A stretch of DNA of 11,556 nucleotides from Planctomycetaceae bacterium (GCA_009776995.1 WRMR01000108.1:1-11556), one strand, 5' to 3'; counted from the first letter of the stretch, positions 1-8,495 are shown. Notes: generated from the letters alone by a model not told the origin. Numbers and translations are program-made.

Positions 1-1
1 A

Positions 2-3000
2 ACCAATACCTTCCAATTGAATTCGGAGCAAGGCAACAACATCACCGACGCGCTGCTCGAGTACGTACCGGAGCATGTTGTGATTCCGGAAGCGTTATGG
101 GAGTACCAGGTCACGTTTGACACGTCCCTCTCCAACACCTTGCGCCAGACTGCTGTTCAGTCGTTTGGTTTCTGGTTCGAGTTCGGTGGTCAGCGGTATA
201 ATAGTTATATCATTTGCGACAACGGAAGAATCGGCTTGGTCAACGCCAACGGATACGTTGACGCTTCTATCGAATTGGGCATTCCGTATGTTTCGACGAC
301 CCCCACGGTCGATGTGAACACCGGCGTTTCCGTCCGCGGAAACAACTACGTCCAGATTCGCTGGAATTCCGCCATAGGACTCATTATTGAGAATGATCCC
401 GCCGGTGACATCGTGTCCTTCTTCTATGCCGACAGTAGTGCCTATCCCAACAATGGCGTCGATTTGGGCGGTCCCAACGCAAACACTCATGTTTACACCG
501 ATTTTGGAAATTCCTTTGTCGGTTTCCGTTATTCCGATGGGAGTTCGGACAACATCCTCCCGGGGCTTATCGGAAAAGAATACATCCAAAACCAGCAGGA
601 TTTCTTGAATTACGTCAAAGCGATTGGGGACAAAATTGATTTCCGTATGAACATCGCAACCGGTCAAGTGGGGTACTATCCACCGGGGCTGTCCAGTGTG
701 GTCGTAACTCTGGAATTCCCGGACGGCAACACCAAGACGACCTATACGGATTTCACCGGCTATTACGAGTTCCCTGACATTGTCGATCCGGGAACATACA
801 CGGTTTCTGTCGGTGCCATTGCGGGTGATGGCTGGATATCCATCGGTCCCGACTTCCGAACCGTGGAGATTAAAGAAATTTATGGGAAAGAGGAAGCGGA
901 GAAAAACCTTTACGATGGCAACGATTTCAGCAACATCAAGATCGGTTCCGTCTCGATTCTTGATACGACGGTCGTGAAAGGTCTCGATGGAAAGACGTAT
1001 GCCAATATCGAAGTGGTGTTGCGCGACTATTTTGGTGCCCCGCTCACGTTCACTTACGAGACGCAAGACGGATCGGCCAAGGACGGCACGGACTACAAGG
1101 CCGACACCGGCACGGTCACGGTATATCCGCAACTCGCCCAGCCCGGGCAATGGACGGTGAAAACCGCCATTGCCGAGGCACCTGCGGCGACGTACAGCCA
1201 AAGTGTTTCCGGCTACTTCATGGCTTACGAAGTCCTTGAAAAGAATCAGTGGAAGGTTTACATCCACGATGTGAGATCGGGGGAAACATTCTGTTTGACC
1301 GATATGCTCGGGCAAACCGGCAATAATCGTGCGCCGTCCATCCTGCAAACCGAAGATGGTAATCTCCATATCGTCTGGACGAGTTATTATTCCAACGCCG
1401 CCGCGAGCCAGATTCATTATGCCACAGCGTCTATCGACGATCTGAATGGTTTGACCATGAGTGATTTTAAGGCGACGAAAGAGGGAACCAACACCGCACC
1501 GCAGATTTCCTCCTACATGGATGCGGGCAAAGAAAAGATTACCATTGCCTGGCAGCGTGGAAACGACATTTACTTTGAAACCCTTGACAAGCTCCGTCAG
1601 GAAGTACAGCCCGAGCCAGTGGCTTCCGGCAGCAATGTGATTATTGATGGGAAGAACATCGTATGGCTTGCAGTGCATCCTCTCAATGGAAGGACGATGC
1701 TTCAACTCTACAACATGGAATCGGGAACAACGATCAATCTCCCGGAAAAACTTGCACTCGCCGGTTCGAGCAGTGCGCCGACGATTTCGGGGGATTACGT
1801 CGCCTGGGTGCAGACCAGGAGCTCGACAGACAACACGACGAAAATCATGTACTACCAGATTTCGACAGAGAAATCCTTTGACATTAAGTATGGTTATAGT
1901 TATTCCGATTACACCCTGGAATTGCTCCGTGACATCTATGACAACAATTATGACATTTTTTACTGGGATTTCCCCACTTTCGATGATTTCCTGGACTACT
2001 ATGGTTATTTGTTGGAGCCGCAAACTAATCAGGAGGATGTCTATCGCGGCGGCCAGGCACCGTGTCTTGACGGCGAGTGGCTTGTGTGGCAGGAACCCAA
2101 CGGATCAGGCGGGGCATTTAATGTTTGGGCCTATAACATCAAGACCCAATCCTATGCGCGCAATATTTCCGTCAACAACACCGACAACGATATGAACCCG
2201 CAGGTCGTTGGAAATCTCCTCGTCTGGCACTCCCGGACTGCAGAGGCTTTCGGCGACACGATTCTTTGGCAGATACGATTCGTCGATTTGAGCATTGACG
2301 GATTTATCCCGCGTATCATCTCCGAATCCGCCTACCGCAATTTCGAGCCGCTGCTCACCAACGATATGGTCGCCTGGCGTGCCGTGGATACGATCACGAA
2401 CAAAACCTCCATCCAGGTCGCAACACGCGAAGTGGCCGACGTCAAGGCAACCATACAGATTGAAATCCTGGCAGGCAACACAGGCGTTGGCAACGAGAAC
2501 TTCAGCGTCATACTGACCGGTGTGACAATGTTCGATTTGACAGAAGATGATGTGTTCATAAGCTTGATTCAACTGGAGGACTTGCCCGGGAAAATTGAAG
2601 CCAATGTTGAGATTTATGACAATTATGGAACCGGCAAAAGTCTCAATTACGGAACTGCGCCGGCGTCCTATGGCACCTTGCCCGAGGATGACGGTGCAAG
2701 ACATGTCGTCACGCCGCTCCGATTTGGCAGCAAAGCCGTGCAATTCCTGGGAGACTGGACGCCCGGTTCCTGGGTCTGCATCCAGGTTGACGCAACGGCG
2801 CAAAGTGCCCTCAACCTCTGGGTGGACTGGAACGGCAATGGACGGTTTGACGAAACGGACAACGCCACCAACGAGCATGTCAAACTCTATTACGATAAGG
2901 ACGGGGCTGTTGGTGACAGTACAATCCAACTGATGGAAGGGGTCAATACACTCTGGCTGTGGGTTCCGTCGTATGCCAAGCCGGGACAAACCTATGCCAG

Positions 3001-4312
3001 GTTCCGTATCACTTCCGAAGCAATCGCCCAGGACACCAAGTGGTACGGAATCGCATCGGATGGGGAAGTCAAGGATTATGCCGTCCAAATTGTGAAGCCC
3101 AGGGACACGGATTCGGATCAGTTGGTCTATGTGGACAAAACGACCAATACACTTGTCGTTCGCGGCACGGCCATGGAGAAACAAATTGAAATCAAACGGG
3201 ATGGGGACAAGATTTATGTCACTTATCCAATTGACGAGCATCTCGATCCCCATCAATTCTCCATTTCCAATGACAAGATTGCTGAAGTGCGGGTTGACGG
3301 TTACACAGGAAGAGATTCCGTGATTGTGACCGGTTGGAAGAATGAAGAACATGATGTTCTGATGAATCCCTACAACGCGGTCATTACTTCGGATACGCTG
3401 AAAATCACCATTTCCAACGTCTCGAATATCTCGTATGTTGGAACCAGCGGTCTGGACCTGGTGAAAATGTGGGATTCCGCCGGTAATGATACGGTTGTTC
3501 TCAAGCCGAACGAAGGGAACATGACCGGTCCCAGCGGTAGTTTTGTCAATACGGTGGCAAATGTTTCCCATATCGTGGCGTATTCGGCCCGAGGCGGCGA
3601 TGACACTCTCACGATGACCGGTTCATCCGGTGCCGATTTGGTCACATCCTGGGAGGACTCCATCGTGATGTACGATGACGTTCCCAGTGGGGCAAATCAT
3701 GCCTACTTCAACCGGGGCATCGGTTTCACCGGTAGTGTGATCGTGAACGCCGGAGCCGGCACCAAGGACGTCGCCACGATCATTGAGAGAATCGACGCAA
3801 GCGTCCGTCTCGCCGCCGATCCGGAAACGGCGAAGCTGTACCGGGGAACCGGCAATTCGGACACACCGGAACTCACGTTCGTTGGTTTCAATTCGGTTGT
3901 TGTCACGGCACAGGGCAATACGAAACTCGCCGCTTTGCTGACCGGTTCCGATGGAAACGACACGTTGGTCGCCTCGGATTCGCAGGTCATTCTAAGTGGG
4001 ACGAACTACCGTATCGAGGTCAATCATTTCGCCAACAGCGTCGTTGATGCTGGTGCAGGAAAAGATACGGCTACCTTCACATCGGGCACCGGCGGGGAGC
4101 ACCTGACGATGCTGGACGACCGCAAGACCTTTGAATTGTACGGCAATGACAACTTGATGGATGACGCCTTGTTGAAATTGATCGCTTTCGAAAGCATCAG
4201 GTTTGACGCCGCGAAAAACAAGTGTACGGCTAACGATACGATAGCGAACCTCAAGAAGAACGCCCTGATCGATATTGACTTGATCGGCGACTGGGTGCAA
4301 AGGAATCGATAA
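2..4312 (+). CDS. Giant mosaic extracellular/surface protein (Calx-beta, propeller-like, GEVED, RTX-like repeats), 5' partial
   Basis: The frame is open to the left edge, so the TTG at 17 is probably internal and the true start lies outside the window; 1436 codons are present. Residues below count from that TTG. Residues 40-180 resemble a nidogen-like beta domain (weak). Residues 225-290 look like a carboxypeptidase-regulatory/SdrD-B type beta sandwich. Residues 325-370 are Calx-beta-like (DGSAKDGTDY). Residues 395-805 hold recurring propeller-type strands (DGNLHIVW ~447, GKNIVW ~545, GDYVAWV ~592, DGEWLVWQ ~685, GNLLVWHS ~732, NDMVAW ~782). A second Calx-beta-like stretch is near 808-845. 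A GEVED domain spans about 875-1023, with DWNGNGRFDE near 937 and DGEVKDYAV at its end. The C-terminal 300 residues carry degenerate RTX-like repeats such as GSDGNDTL. No enzyme motif, C-terminal membrane anchor or sorting signal is visible. It is probably secreted or cell-surface; its function is unknown. Confidence 0.9.
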   Translation, partial: TNTFQLNSEQGNNITDALLEYVPEHVVIPEALWEYQVTFDTSLSNTLRQTAVQSFGFWFEFGGQRYNSYIICDNGRIGLVNANGYVDASIELGIPYVSTTPTVDVNTGVSVRGNNYVQIRWNSAIGLIIENDPAGDIVSFFYADSSAYPNNGVDLGGPNANTHVYTDFGNSFVGFRYSDGSSDNILPGLIGKEYIQNQQDFLNYVKAIGDKIDFRMNIATGQVGYYPPGLSSVVVTLEFPDGNTKTTYTDFTGYYEFPDIVDPGTYTVSVGAIAGDGWISIGPDFRTVEIKEIYGKEEAEKNLYDGNDFSNIKIGSVSILDTTVVKGLDGKTYANIEVVLRDYFGAPLTFTYETQDGSAKDGTDYKADTGTVTVYPQLAQPGQWTVKTAIAEAPAATYSQSVSGYFMAYEVLEKNQWKVYIHDVRSGETFCLTDMLGQTGNNRAPSILQTEDGNLHIVWTSYYSNAAASQIHYATASIDDLNGLTMSDFKATKEGTNTAPQISSYMDAGKEKITIAWQRGNDIYFETLDKLRQEVQPEPVASGSNVIIDGKNIVWLAVHPLNGRTMLQLYNMESGTTINLPEKLALAGSSSAPTISGDYVAWVQTRSSTDNTTKIMYYQISTEKSFDIKYGYSYSDYTLELLRDIYDNNYDIFYWDFPTFDDFLDYYGYLLEPQTNQEDVYRGGQAPCLDGEWLVWQEPNGSGGAFNVWAYNIKTQSYARNISVNNTDNDMNPQVVGNLLVWHSRTAEAFGDTILWQIRFVDLSIDGFIPRIISESAYRNFEPLLTNDMVAWRAVDTITNKTSIQVATREVADVKATIQIEILAGNTGVGNENFSVILTGVTMFDLTEDDVFISLIQLEDLPGKIEANVEIYDNYGTGKSLNYGTAPASYGTLPEDDGARHVVTPLRFGSKAVQFLGDWTPGSWVCIQVDATAQSALNLWVDWNGNGRFDETDNATNEHVKLYYDKDGAVGDSTIQLMEGVNTLWLWVPSYAKPGQTYARFRITSEAIAQDTKWYGIASDGEVKDYAVQIVKPRDTDSDQLVYVDKTTNTLVVRGTAMEKQIEIKRDGDKIYVTYPIDEHLDPHQFSISNDKIAEVRVDGYTGRDSVIVTGWKNEEHDVLMNPYNAVITSDTLKITISNVSNISYVGTSGLDLVKMWDSAGNDTVVLKPNEGNMTGPSGSFVNTVANVSHIVAYSARGGDDTLTMTGSSGADLVTSWEDSIVMYDDVPSGANHAYFNRGIGFTGSVIVNAGAGTKDVATIIERIDASVRLAADPETAKLYRGTGNSDTPELTFVGFNSVVVTAQGNTKLAALLTGSDGNDTLVASDSQVILSGTNYRIEVNHFANSVVDAGAGKDTATFTSGTGGEHLTMLDDRKTFELYGNDNLMDDALLKLIAFESIRFDAAKNKCTANDTIANLKKNALIDIDLIGDWVQRNR

Positions 4313-4330
4313 TCGCAAGCCTCCTGTTGC

Positions 4331-4483
4331 GCGGTAGCCATACCTCGCCAAACCTCATTTTGTGAGCAGCAACCGGGAACGTGAGTAACCGGTTCAACTG
4401 TATCATTCCCGGAAAACCCGTCGCTTACGCTCCGGGCTGGTTATTGGGAAGTCACAAAATTTGGTTTGGCCGGGTGTTACCGC
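4331..4483. repeat. MITE-like imperfect inverted repeat downstream of the giant gene
   Basis: The 18-base segment at 4347-4364 (gccaaacctcattttgtg) is the reverse complement of 4453-4470 at 16 of 18 positions. Further out, gcggta (4331-4336) is matched by taccgc (4478-4483). An inner stem pairs ccgggaa (4373-4379) with ttcccgg (4406-4412). The right arm covers the stop codon of the ogt-type gene, whose last codons lie inside it. The whole could fold as a long hairpin between two convergent genes and act as a bidirectional terminator, or it could be a short non-autonomous element. No target-site duplication was seen and there is no T-run, so the role is open. Confidence 0.5.
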
Positions 4484-4947
4484 ACCACATACCGCGATTC
4501 CAGTTCCAGCAACATGCGTTTGTTTTCCAAACCGGAACGGTAACCGACCAGTTGGCCGTTACTGCCAATGACGCGGTGGCAGGGAATGACAATCGCGATC
4601 GGGTTGCGGTTGTTTGCCATGCCCACGGCCCGAGATGCGTTCGGGTTGCCGATCCGGACGGCAATGTCTTTGTAGGAAACCGTTTCGCCGTAAGGAATTT
4701 CGCGAAGAGCCTTCCAGACCGACTGCATAAAGTCCGTACCCAACGGTGCCAGCGGCAGTGCGAACTCAAACAGTTTTCCGTTGAAATATGCCCGAAGCTG
4801 TCGATACGCTTCTTTGATCAATCGGGTCTCTGAACGTTCGTCTTGCAGACAGCTTGCGTCAAAGGCAAGCGACAACCGCGTTATCTCACCGTCTGTTTCG
4901 ACCATGGTGATGTTGCCCAGAATGGTGTCATATTCAAAAAAAGCCAT
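4477..4947 (-). CDS. ogt: Methylated-DNA--[protein]-cysteine S-methyltransferase (Ogt/MGMT type)
   Basis: This is a 156-residue suicide DNA-repair protein that moves the alkyl group from O6-alkylguanine (and O4-alkylthymine) to its own cysteine, acting in the cytoplasm on damaged DNA. The active-site motif PCHRV lies at residues 122-126 with acceptor Cys123. It is followed by the family signature GSNGQLVGYRSGLENKR (128-144), which includes the conserved active-site glycine/tyrosine region. The helix-turn-helix DNA-binding part includes IPYGETVSYKDIA (84-96) and the arginine finger NASRAVG (103-109). The N-terminal 60 residues form the small alpha/beta domain. The length fits stand-alone Ogt; there is no Ada-type N-terminal domain. 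The ATG at 4947 is preceded by a GAAGG ribosome-binding site about 7 bases upstream. It is divergent from the membrane protein gene and convergent with the giant gene. Confidence 0.95.
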   Translation of the reverse strand: MAFFEYDTILGNITMVETDGEITRLSLAFDASCLQDERSETRLIKEAYRQLRAYFNGKLFEFALPLAPLGTDFMQSVWKALREIPYGETVSYKDIAVRIGNPNASRAVGMANNRNPIAIVIPCHRVIGSNGQLVGYRSGLENKRMLLELESRYVVR

Positions 4948-4983
4948 GATGTGCCTTCAAAACTCTTTCTTCAAACACGATGA

Positions 4984-5011
4984 TTGAAAAATTGACGGTG
5001 GGGGTTACAAT
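4984..5011 (+). promoter_or_regulatory. Candidate sigma70-type promoter for the flippase-like gene
   Basis: TTGAAA (4984-4989) and TACAAT (5006-5011) are separated by 16 bases in the 239-base divergent region between the ogt-type gene and the membrane protein gene. It would give an untranslated leader of about 170 bases. The match is by eye against the E. coli-type consensus, which may not be the main promoter type in this organism. Confidence 0.25.
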
Positions 5012-5086
5012 GAAGTTGTTGGCAGAGATCATATTTTTCGATTTGACTGTCCTGACGCCGTTATGCTCAGTGCCACGAGAGTCATC

Positions 5087-5103
5087 GAGCGGAATGACCG
5101 CTC
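5087..5103 (+). other. Small hairpin in the leader of the flippase-like gene
   Basis: gagcgg (5087-5092) pairs with ccgctc (5098-5103) around a 5-base loop. It is not followed by a T-run, so it is not a standard terminator. It could be a leader structure; no riboswitch consensus was recognised around it. Confidence 0.25.
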
Positions 5104-5186
5104 CGTTACCATCGCGTCTCTGATTCATCAAACAACTGTTTTTTGCATGAACCCTTTGCGCAACCCCCCCCCTGCGCCAACCAACC

Positions 5187-6164
5187 ATGAACACTTCCCA
5201 CAAAAAATTGCTGTTTGCCGTGATCAAATGGCTGATCGTGGTGCTGGTTGTCGTTTGGGTTGTGCGGGAAATCCACAAGGCGGGCAATGATTTGGTGCAA
5301 TACCGCCCGGAACTGCGGCCCGGCTGGCTCCTGTTTGCGGTGACAAGCTATCTGATTGGTTATTTGCCGGCGGGGATTTACTGGCATATCATTTTGCGGA
5401 AACTGGGGCAATCTCCGGTGTTTTACGAAACCATCCGGGCGTATTACATCGGGCATCTGGGCAAATACATGCCCGGCAAGGCGATGGTCGTTGCCCTTCG
5501 CGCTGGGTTGGTGCGAAGCGGCCGGGTGAAAACATCGGTTGCCGTTGCAAGCGTGTTTCTTGAAACGCTGACCATGATGTCCGTCGGGGCGATGATCTCG
5601 GCGATTCTGCTTTTCGTGTTCTTTCGCGAGCAGACGGTTCTGATGCTCGTTGCCTTGGGGCTGATGGCCGTTTCGGGGTTGCCGGTTGTGCCGTTTTTCT
5701 TTCGCAAAATCATCAAAATCGCCGGTGCGGTCAAGGGCGACGAGGAAATGAATCGGGCACTCCACCGCTTCAACACGAAAACGCTGCTCTGCGGCTGGGG
5801 GCTGATGAGTGTCACCTGGCTGTTTCTCGGTCTGAGTCTCTGCGCGACGATCAACGGCGTCGGTATTTCGACCGGCGGTTTGCTGCAAAATTTGCCGCAA
5901 TTTGTGGCCGCGTCGGCACTTCCAACCGTGGCCGGGTTCCTCTCCATGATTCCCGGTGGCTTGGGCGTCCGTGAAATGGTGTTGACCGAACTGTTGTACC
6001 GCTATTTCGAGAATGCCGCACAAATGGCTACACTGCCCGGCGGACTCGATCCTCGCGCCGCCGGACTGGTCGTCGCCGCCGTTGCACGATTGATTTCGCT
6101 CGTCTCCGAACTGGCCGTCTCGGCGATCTTTTACCTGATCAAACCACGAAAGTCAGAGCCATAA
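5187..6164 (+). CDS. Lysylphosphatidylglycerol synthase transmembrane/flippase-like family protein (UPF0104)
   Basis: This 325-residue polytopic inner-membrane protein resembles the membrane half of MprF and the AglD/UPF0104 family. Hydrophobic segments are near residues 7-26, 47-66, 119-145, 149-171, 200-221, 236-254 and 293-318. Family motifs are GHLGKYMPGK (89-98), the FLET acidic position near 126, and GFLSMIPGGLGVRE (250-263). MprF proteins use such a domain to move lipids across the membrane. Stand-alone members like this lack the soluble aminoacyl-transferase domain, so they are not lysyl-PG synthases; many are thought to work in lipid or glycan export, but the substrate here cannot be told. 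The ATG at 5187 was chosen because the family N-terminus (a short basic stretch then the first helix) begins there; no clear ribosome-binding site precedes it. A run of nine C (5164-5172) lies 14 bases upstream. Confidence 0.88.
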   Translation: MNTSHKKLLFAVIKWLIVVLVVVWVVREIHKAGNDLVQYRPELRPGWLLFAVTSYLIGYLPAGIYWHIILRKLGQSPVFYETIRAYYIGHLGKYMPGKAMVVALRAGLVRSGRVKTSVAVASVFLETLTMMSVGAMISAILLFVFFREQTVLMLVALGLMAVSGLPVVPFFFRKIIKIAGAVKGDEEMNRALHRFNTKTLLCGWGLMSVTWLFLGLSLCATINGVGISTGGLLQNLPQFVAASALPTVAGFLSMIPGGLGVREMVLTELLYRYFENAAQMATLPGGLDPRAAGLVVAAVARLISLVSELAVSAIFYLIKPRKSEP

Positions 6165-6171
6165 ACGTAGT

Positions 6172-6195
6172 ATTGCGAATGTCGAATATCGCAAT
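6172..6195. terminator. Hairpin between convergent genes, possible bidirectional terminator
   Basis: attgcga (6172-6178) pairs perfectly with tcgcaat (6189-6195) around a 10-base loop. It lies in the 75-base gap between the convergent flippase-like gene and the oxidoreductase gene. The stem is short and AT-rich and no T-run follows on either strand, so the terminator role is inferred only from position. Confidence 0.3.
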
Positions 6196-6239
6196 CTTAC
6201 GATTGTGGCTATGAACGGCTCAAACGCGATTCTGACGGT

Positions 6240-8057
6240 TCAAATCCCGTATTTTGTGAGATCGGGCGTGGTGCCTGTTTTCAGCAGGTCGTTTTCAGGC
6301 GTTGCATCGCTGTTGATGTCGAACCATTCCGGCTTGAAATCGACCGGCTCTTCCAGTTCGATGGCGATGTTCGTCGTCAGGGCGATGACCGCGTCGCCGA
6401 GTGCCACAGGCGGATAGCATTTCGGGTGCATTTTACCGTCCGGGTCATCCGCCGAGCAGTCGGGATTGACGCGAATGCACCAGGCCCAGTGTTCCAGTTG
6501 CTCGGAATAACCGCGGCTGATGTCGCCCCAGAGTCCCTGGACACCGATGGCCGCAGAAAGTGCGTCGCCGTTCACGTCCACCACAAGATCACCCTTACCT
6601 TTGACGCCGCTGACCTTCGATTTGCTGTTGACCTCGGCCCGCTGATAAAGATAAGCATCCTTTTCCCGTTCGATGACAAGTGTGCCCGTTGTGCCGTAAA
6701 CCGTTTCGCCGTAACCGTCGAAGTCGTTGCCGTTGATCGACGTGTAGGCCACCGTGATCTTTTTCTGTCTGCCGAGTTCGTCCGCAGGATCATAACCTTT
6801 GGCCGGAAATTCGTAAATGCAATGGACGTGATCGTCGGCGTCACGGTCGAGCGGAAAGAGGTTTCGCACACCGGACGCGACCACCGACAGCGGAAGCTGT
6901 TTTTTGCCGCCGTTCATGGCCGCGAGAAAAATACTGGCCGCGTCGAGCTGGTGACTGCCCAGCTCGGCCATCATGCCACCGCCGGTGCGATCCCAAATAC
7001 GCCAGCGAATGAGTTCTTCACCGGCGGGACGGTCATACTCCGTGCCGCGCATGTCGTCTTTGACAACAGCGTGTTCGTAACCGTAGTCCTCGACGTTTTT
7101 GAACTGGAAACCGCCGAATTCCCCGCCTGCGGCATTGGCCAGAAGCGCATCGGCAAGCTGTGCCTTTTTCTGGGCGATTTTCTTTTGCCAGAGTTCCGCT
7201 TCGTCCTGTTTCCCCGCCTTTTCCGCATCTTCCATTGCCCTGGTCCAACTGGCCAAATCTTTTTGCAAAACTTCGGCATGAAAATCCTTCGGCTTGAACT
7301 CCTTCGGCATGGGCATGCGCCAACTGTCGTTTTTCGGAGCGGGCATGTTGCTGCGGTGCCACTGGGCGCGAATGTAATGAATGTCGCCGACAACCCTGTT
7401 CTCGATCAGCGAAATCGAATGCTTGTAGAGCACGTTGTAATGCCGCTGGTGGCCGATGGCGAGATGTTTTTTGAACATCACCGCCGCGCGTCCCATTTCC
7501 TTGCATTCGGCAACGCTGTGTCCCATGAGTTTTTCGCACAGGACATGATAGCCGCGTTTCATCGCTTCGATGGCCGCCTTCGCGTGCAGGTGCAAGGGCA
7601 GACCGATGATGACCGCTTCAACGTCGAGTTCCCTGTCATCAAGCAGTGCCATGAAATCGTCAAACACCCTGACGTGTTCGCGGGCTTCCTCTTCGGTTTT
7701 CCAGCCGTAAATTTTCATCAGGCCGGGACGAACCGCGTTGGCGTCCGGGCTGTAAATATCGCCGTGAAACGCGCGGTAGTGGCTGTAAGGCCGGATGTCC
7801 GCAATGGCGACGCACTGGTGATATTTCGGGTTCAGGGCACCGATCAGCACACTGCCCTCGTCACCGGTGCCGAGTACGGCCACGCGAACCGGCTTGTCGA
7901 TTTCGCCGTACCCGAAATAGTGCGAACCAAGTCCGCGTTTCGGGGCCAGGTCGTTGGCGGCAACCGCTTTGAGAATGTCACGGTCAACGGGTTCGCTTCC
8001 CACAGCCGCGTGGAAATTCTCCTTGCCAATCGTCTTTTGTTCGGGAGTTAAATACAT
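6240..8057 (-). CDS. Gfo/Idh/MocA family NAD(P)-dependent oxidoreductase
   Basis: This 605-residue protein has an N-terminal Rossmann domain: KPVRVAVLGTGDEGSV (55-70) with nucleotide-binding GTGDEG (63-68), then the acidic strand end IADIRPY (85-91). The EKP-like motif appears as CEKLMGHS (174-181), followed by GHQRHYN (202-208). The C-terminal domain contains GGGMMAELGSHQLDA (359-373), matching the family's Gx(S/T)HxxD-like region. Between them, residues 262-306 form a charged, probably helical insert. At 605 residues it is much longer than the usual 330-450. There is no twin-arginine or other signal at the N-terminus, so it is probably cytoplasmic. Relatives oxidise or reduce sugars, inositols and similar polyols with NAD(P); the substrate is unknown here. 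The ATG at 8057 has an AAGGTGA ribosome-binding site about 7 bases upstream. A paralogue ends at 11215. Confidence 0.92.
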   Translation of the reverse strand: MYLTPEQKTIGKENFHAAVGSEPVDRDILKAVAANDLAPKRGLGSHYFGYGEIDKPVRVAVLGTGDEGSVLIGALNPKYHQCVAIADIRPYSHYRAFHGDIYSPDANAVRPGLMKIYGWKTEEEAREHVRVFDDFMALLDDRELDVEAVIIGLPLHLHAKAAIEAMKRGYHVLCEKLMGHSVAECKEMGRAAVMFKKHLAIGHQRHYNVLYKHSISLIENRVVGDIHYIRAQWHRSNMPAPKNDSWRMPMPKEFKPKDFHAEVLQKDLASWTRAMEDAEKAGKQDEAELWQKKIAQKKAQLADALLANAAGGEFGGFQFKNVEDYGYEHAVVKDDMRGTEYDRPAGEELIRWRIWDRTGGGMMAELGSHQLDAASIFLAAMNGGKKQLPLSVVASGVRNLFPLDRDADDHVHCIYEFPAKGYDPADELGRQKKITVAYTSINGNDFDGYGETVYGTTGTLVIEREKDAYLYQRAEVNSKSKVSGVKGKGDLVVDVNGDALSAAIGVQGLWGDISRGYSEQLEHWAWCIRVNPDCSADDPDGKMHPKCYPPVALGDAVIALTTNIAIELEEPVDFKPEWFDINSDATPENDLLKTGTTPDLTKYGI

Positions 8058-8188
8058 GGGATATCACCTTATTATGTTTTGTCGTGAATACGAATGTGGT
8101 GTTATGTTGTGGTTTATGTTGCTTGGATGCAGGCTGATTCCTTATGGATTGACGCCGGAATTTTCGCTCCGCTATGATCAGTCCATCT

Positions 8189-8272
8189 CTGTTGTCCCGA
8201 AGGGACGGAACTGTCCTGCAATGACCGGTTCATACCTGTTGTCCCTTCATACCTGTTGTCCCTGTGGGACGG
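8189..8272. repeat. Cluster of GTCCC hairpin repeats upstream of the oxidoreductase gene
   Basis: The ten bases ctgttgtccc occur three times (8189-8198, 8236-8245, 8253-8262). The first and third are followed by the complementary gggacgg, giving hairpins gtccc-GAA-gggac (8194-8206) and gtccc-TGT-gggac (8258-8270). The second and third copies belong to a perfect 17-base tandem duplication, ttcatacctgttgtccc, at 8229-8245 and 8246-8262. The layout resembles REP-type palindromic intergenic repeats. It fills the gap between the small membrane protein gene and the oxidoreductase gene, both on the minus strand. The rest of the gap (8058-8188) shows only the oxidoreductase ribosome-binding site. Confidence 0.6.
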
Positions 8273-8282
8273 TCGTTCCATT

Positions 8283-8495
8283 TCATGGCCTTTTGAAAAT
8301 ATCATTGATGGTCAAAGTGATTAATCCTGTTGCAACCAATCCCGCTCCTGTCACGATTCCGGCTATCGCGGCTATGACGAGCATCGTGAACCAGTTGTCA
8401 CTACTCACTTGATAATTAACTCTTGAAGTCCACATCAACCATACGCCGATGATCATCACCGCAATCGAAACCCAATACGAATCAATCTTTTTCAT
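8283..8495 (-). CDS. Small two-helix membrane protein, unknown function
   Basis: This 70-residue protein is not recognised as a named family. It has two hydrophobic segments, about residues 8-23 (WVSIAVMIIGVWLMW) and 37-62 (TMLVIAAIAGIVTGAGLVATGLITLT). They are joined by a short polar loop, with a basic N-terminus (MKK) and C-terminus (FKRP), as in a hairpin inner-membrane protein with both ends in the cytoplasm. The ATG at 8495 follows a GGGAA stretch about 6 bases upstream, a weak but usable ribosome-binding site. It lies alone between two repeat-rich gaps, with no partner gene close enough to suggest a role. The regular hydrophobic pattern makes it likely real, but its small size and lack of recognised relatives leave doubt. 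Confidence 0.6.
   Translation of the reverse strand: MKKIDSYWVSIAVMIIGVWLMWTSRVNYQVSSDNWFTMLVIAAIAGIVTGAGLVATGLITLTINDIFKRP

Noticed and set aside
95..3571. Two long open frames on the minus strand opposite the giant gene (95-2023 and 2105-3571)
   Set aside because: The translations lack domain-like patterns and are typical antisense shadows, while the plus strand gives clear Calx-beta, propeller and GEVED motifs over the same bases.
5043..5067. Alternative promoter TTGACT / TATGCT before the flippase-like gene
   Set aside because: The spacer is only 13 bases, too short for a sigma70-type promoter.
5106..6023. A 305-codon minus-strand open frame opposite the flippase-like gene
   Set aside because: It is rich in H, Q, R and P as antisense of a hydrophobic membrane gene would be; the plus strand carries the family motifs.
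6426..8051. A 541-codon plus-strand open frame opposite the oxidoreductase gene
   Set aside because: The minus-strand reading has a good ribosome-binding site and all Gfo/Idh/MocA motifs; the plus-strand product resembles no family.
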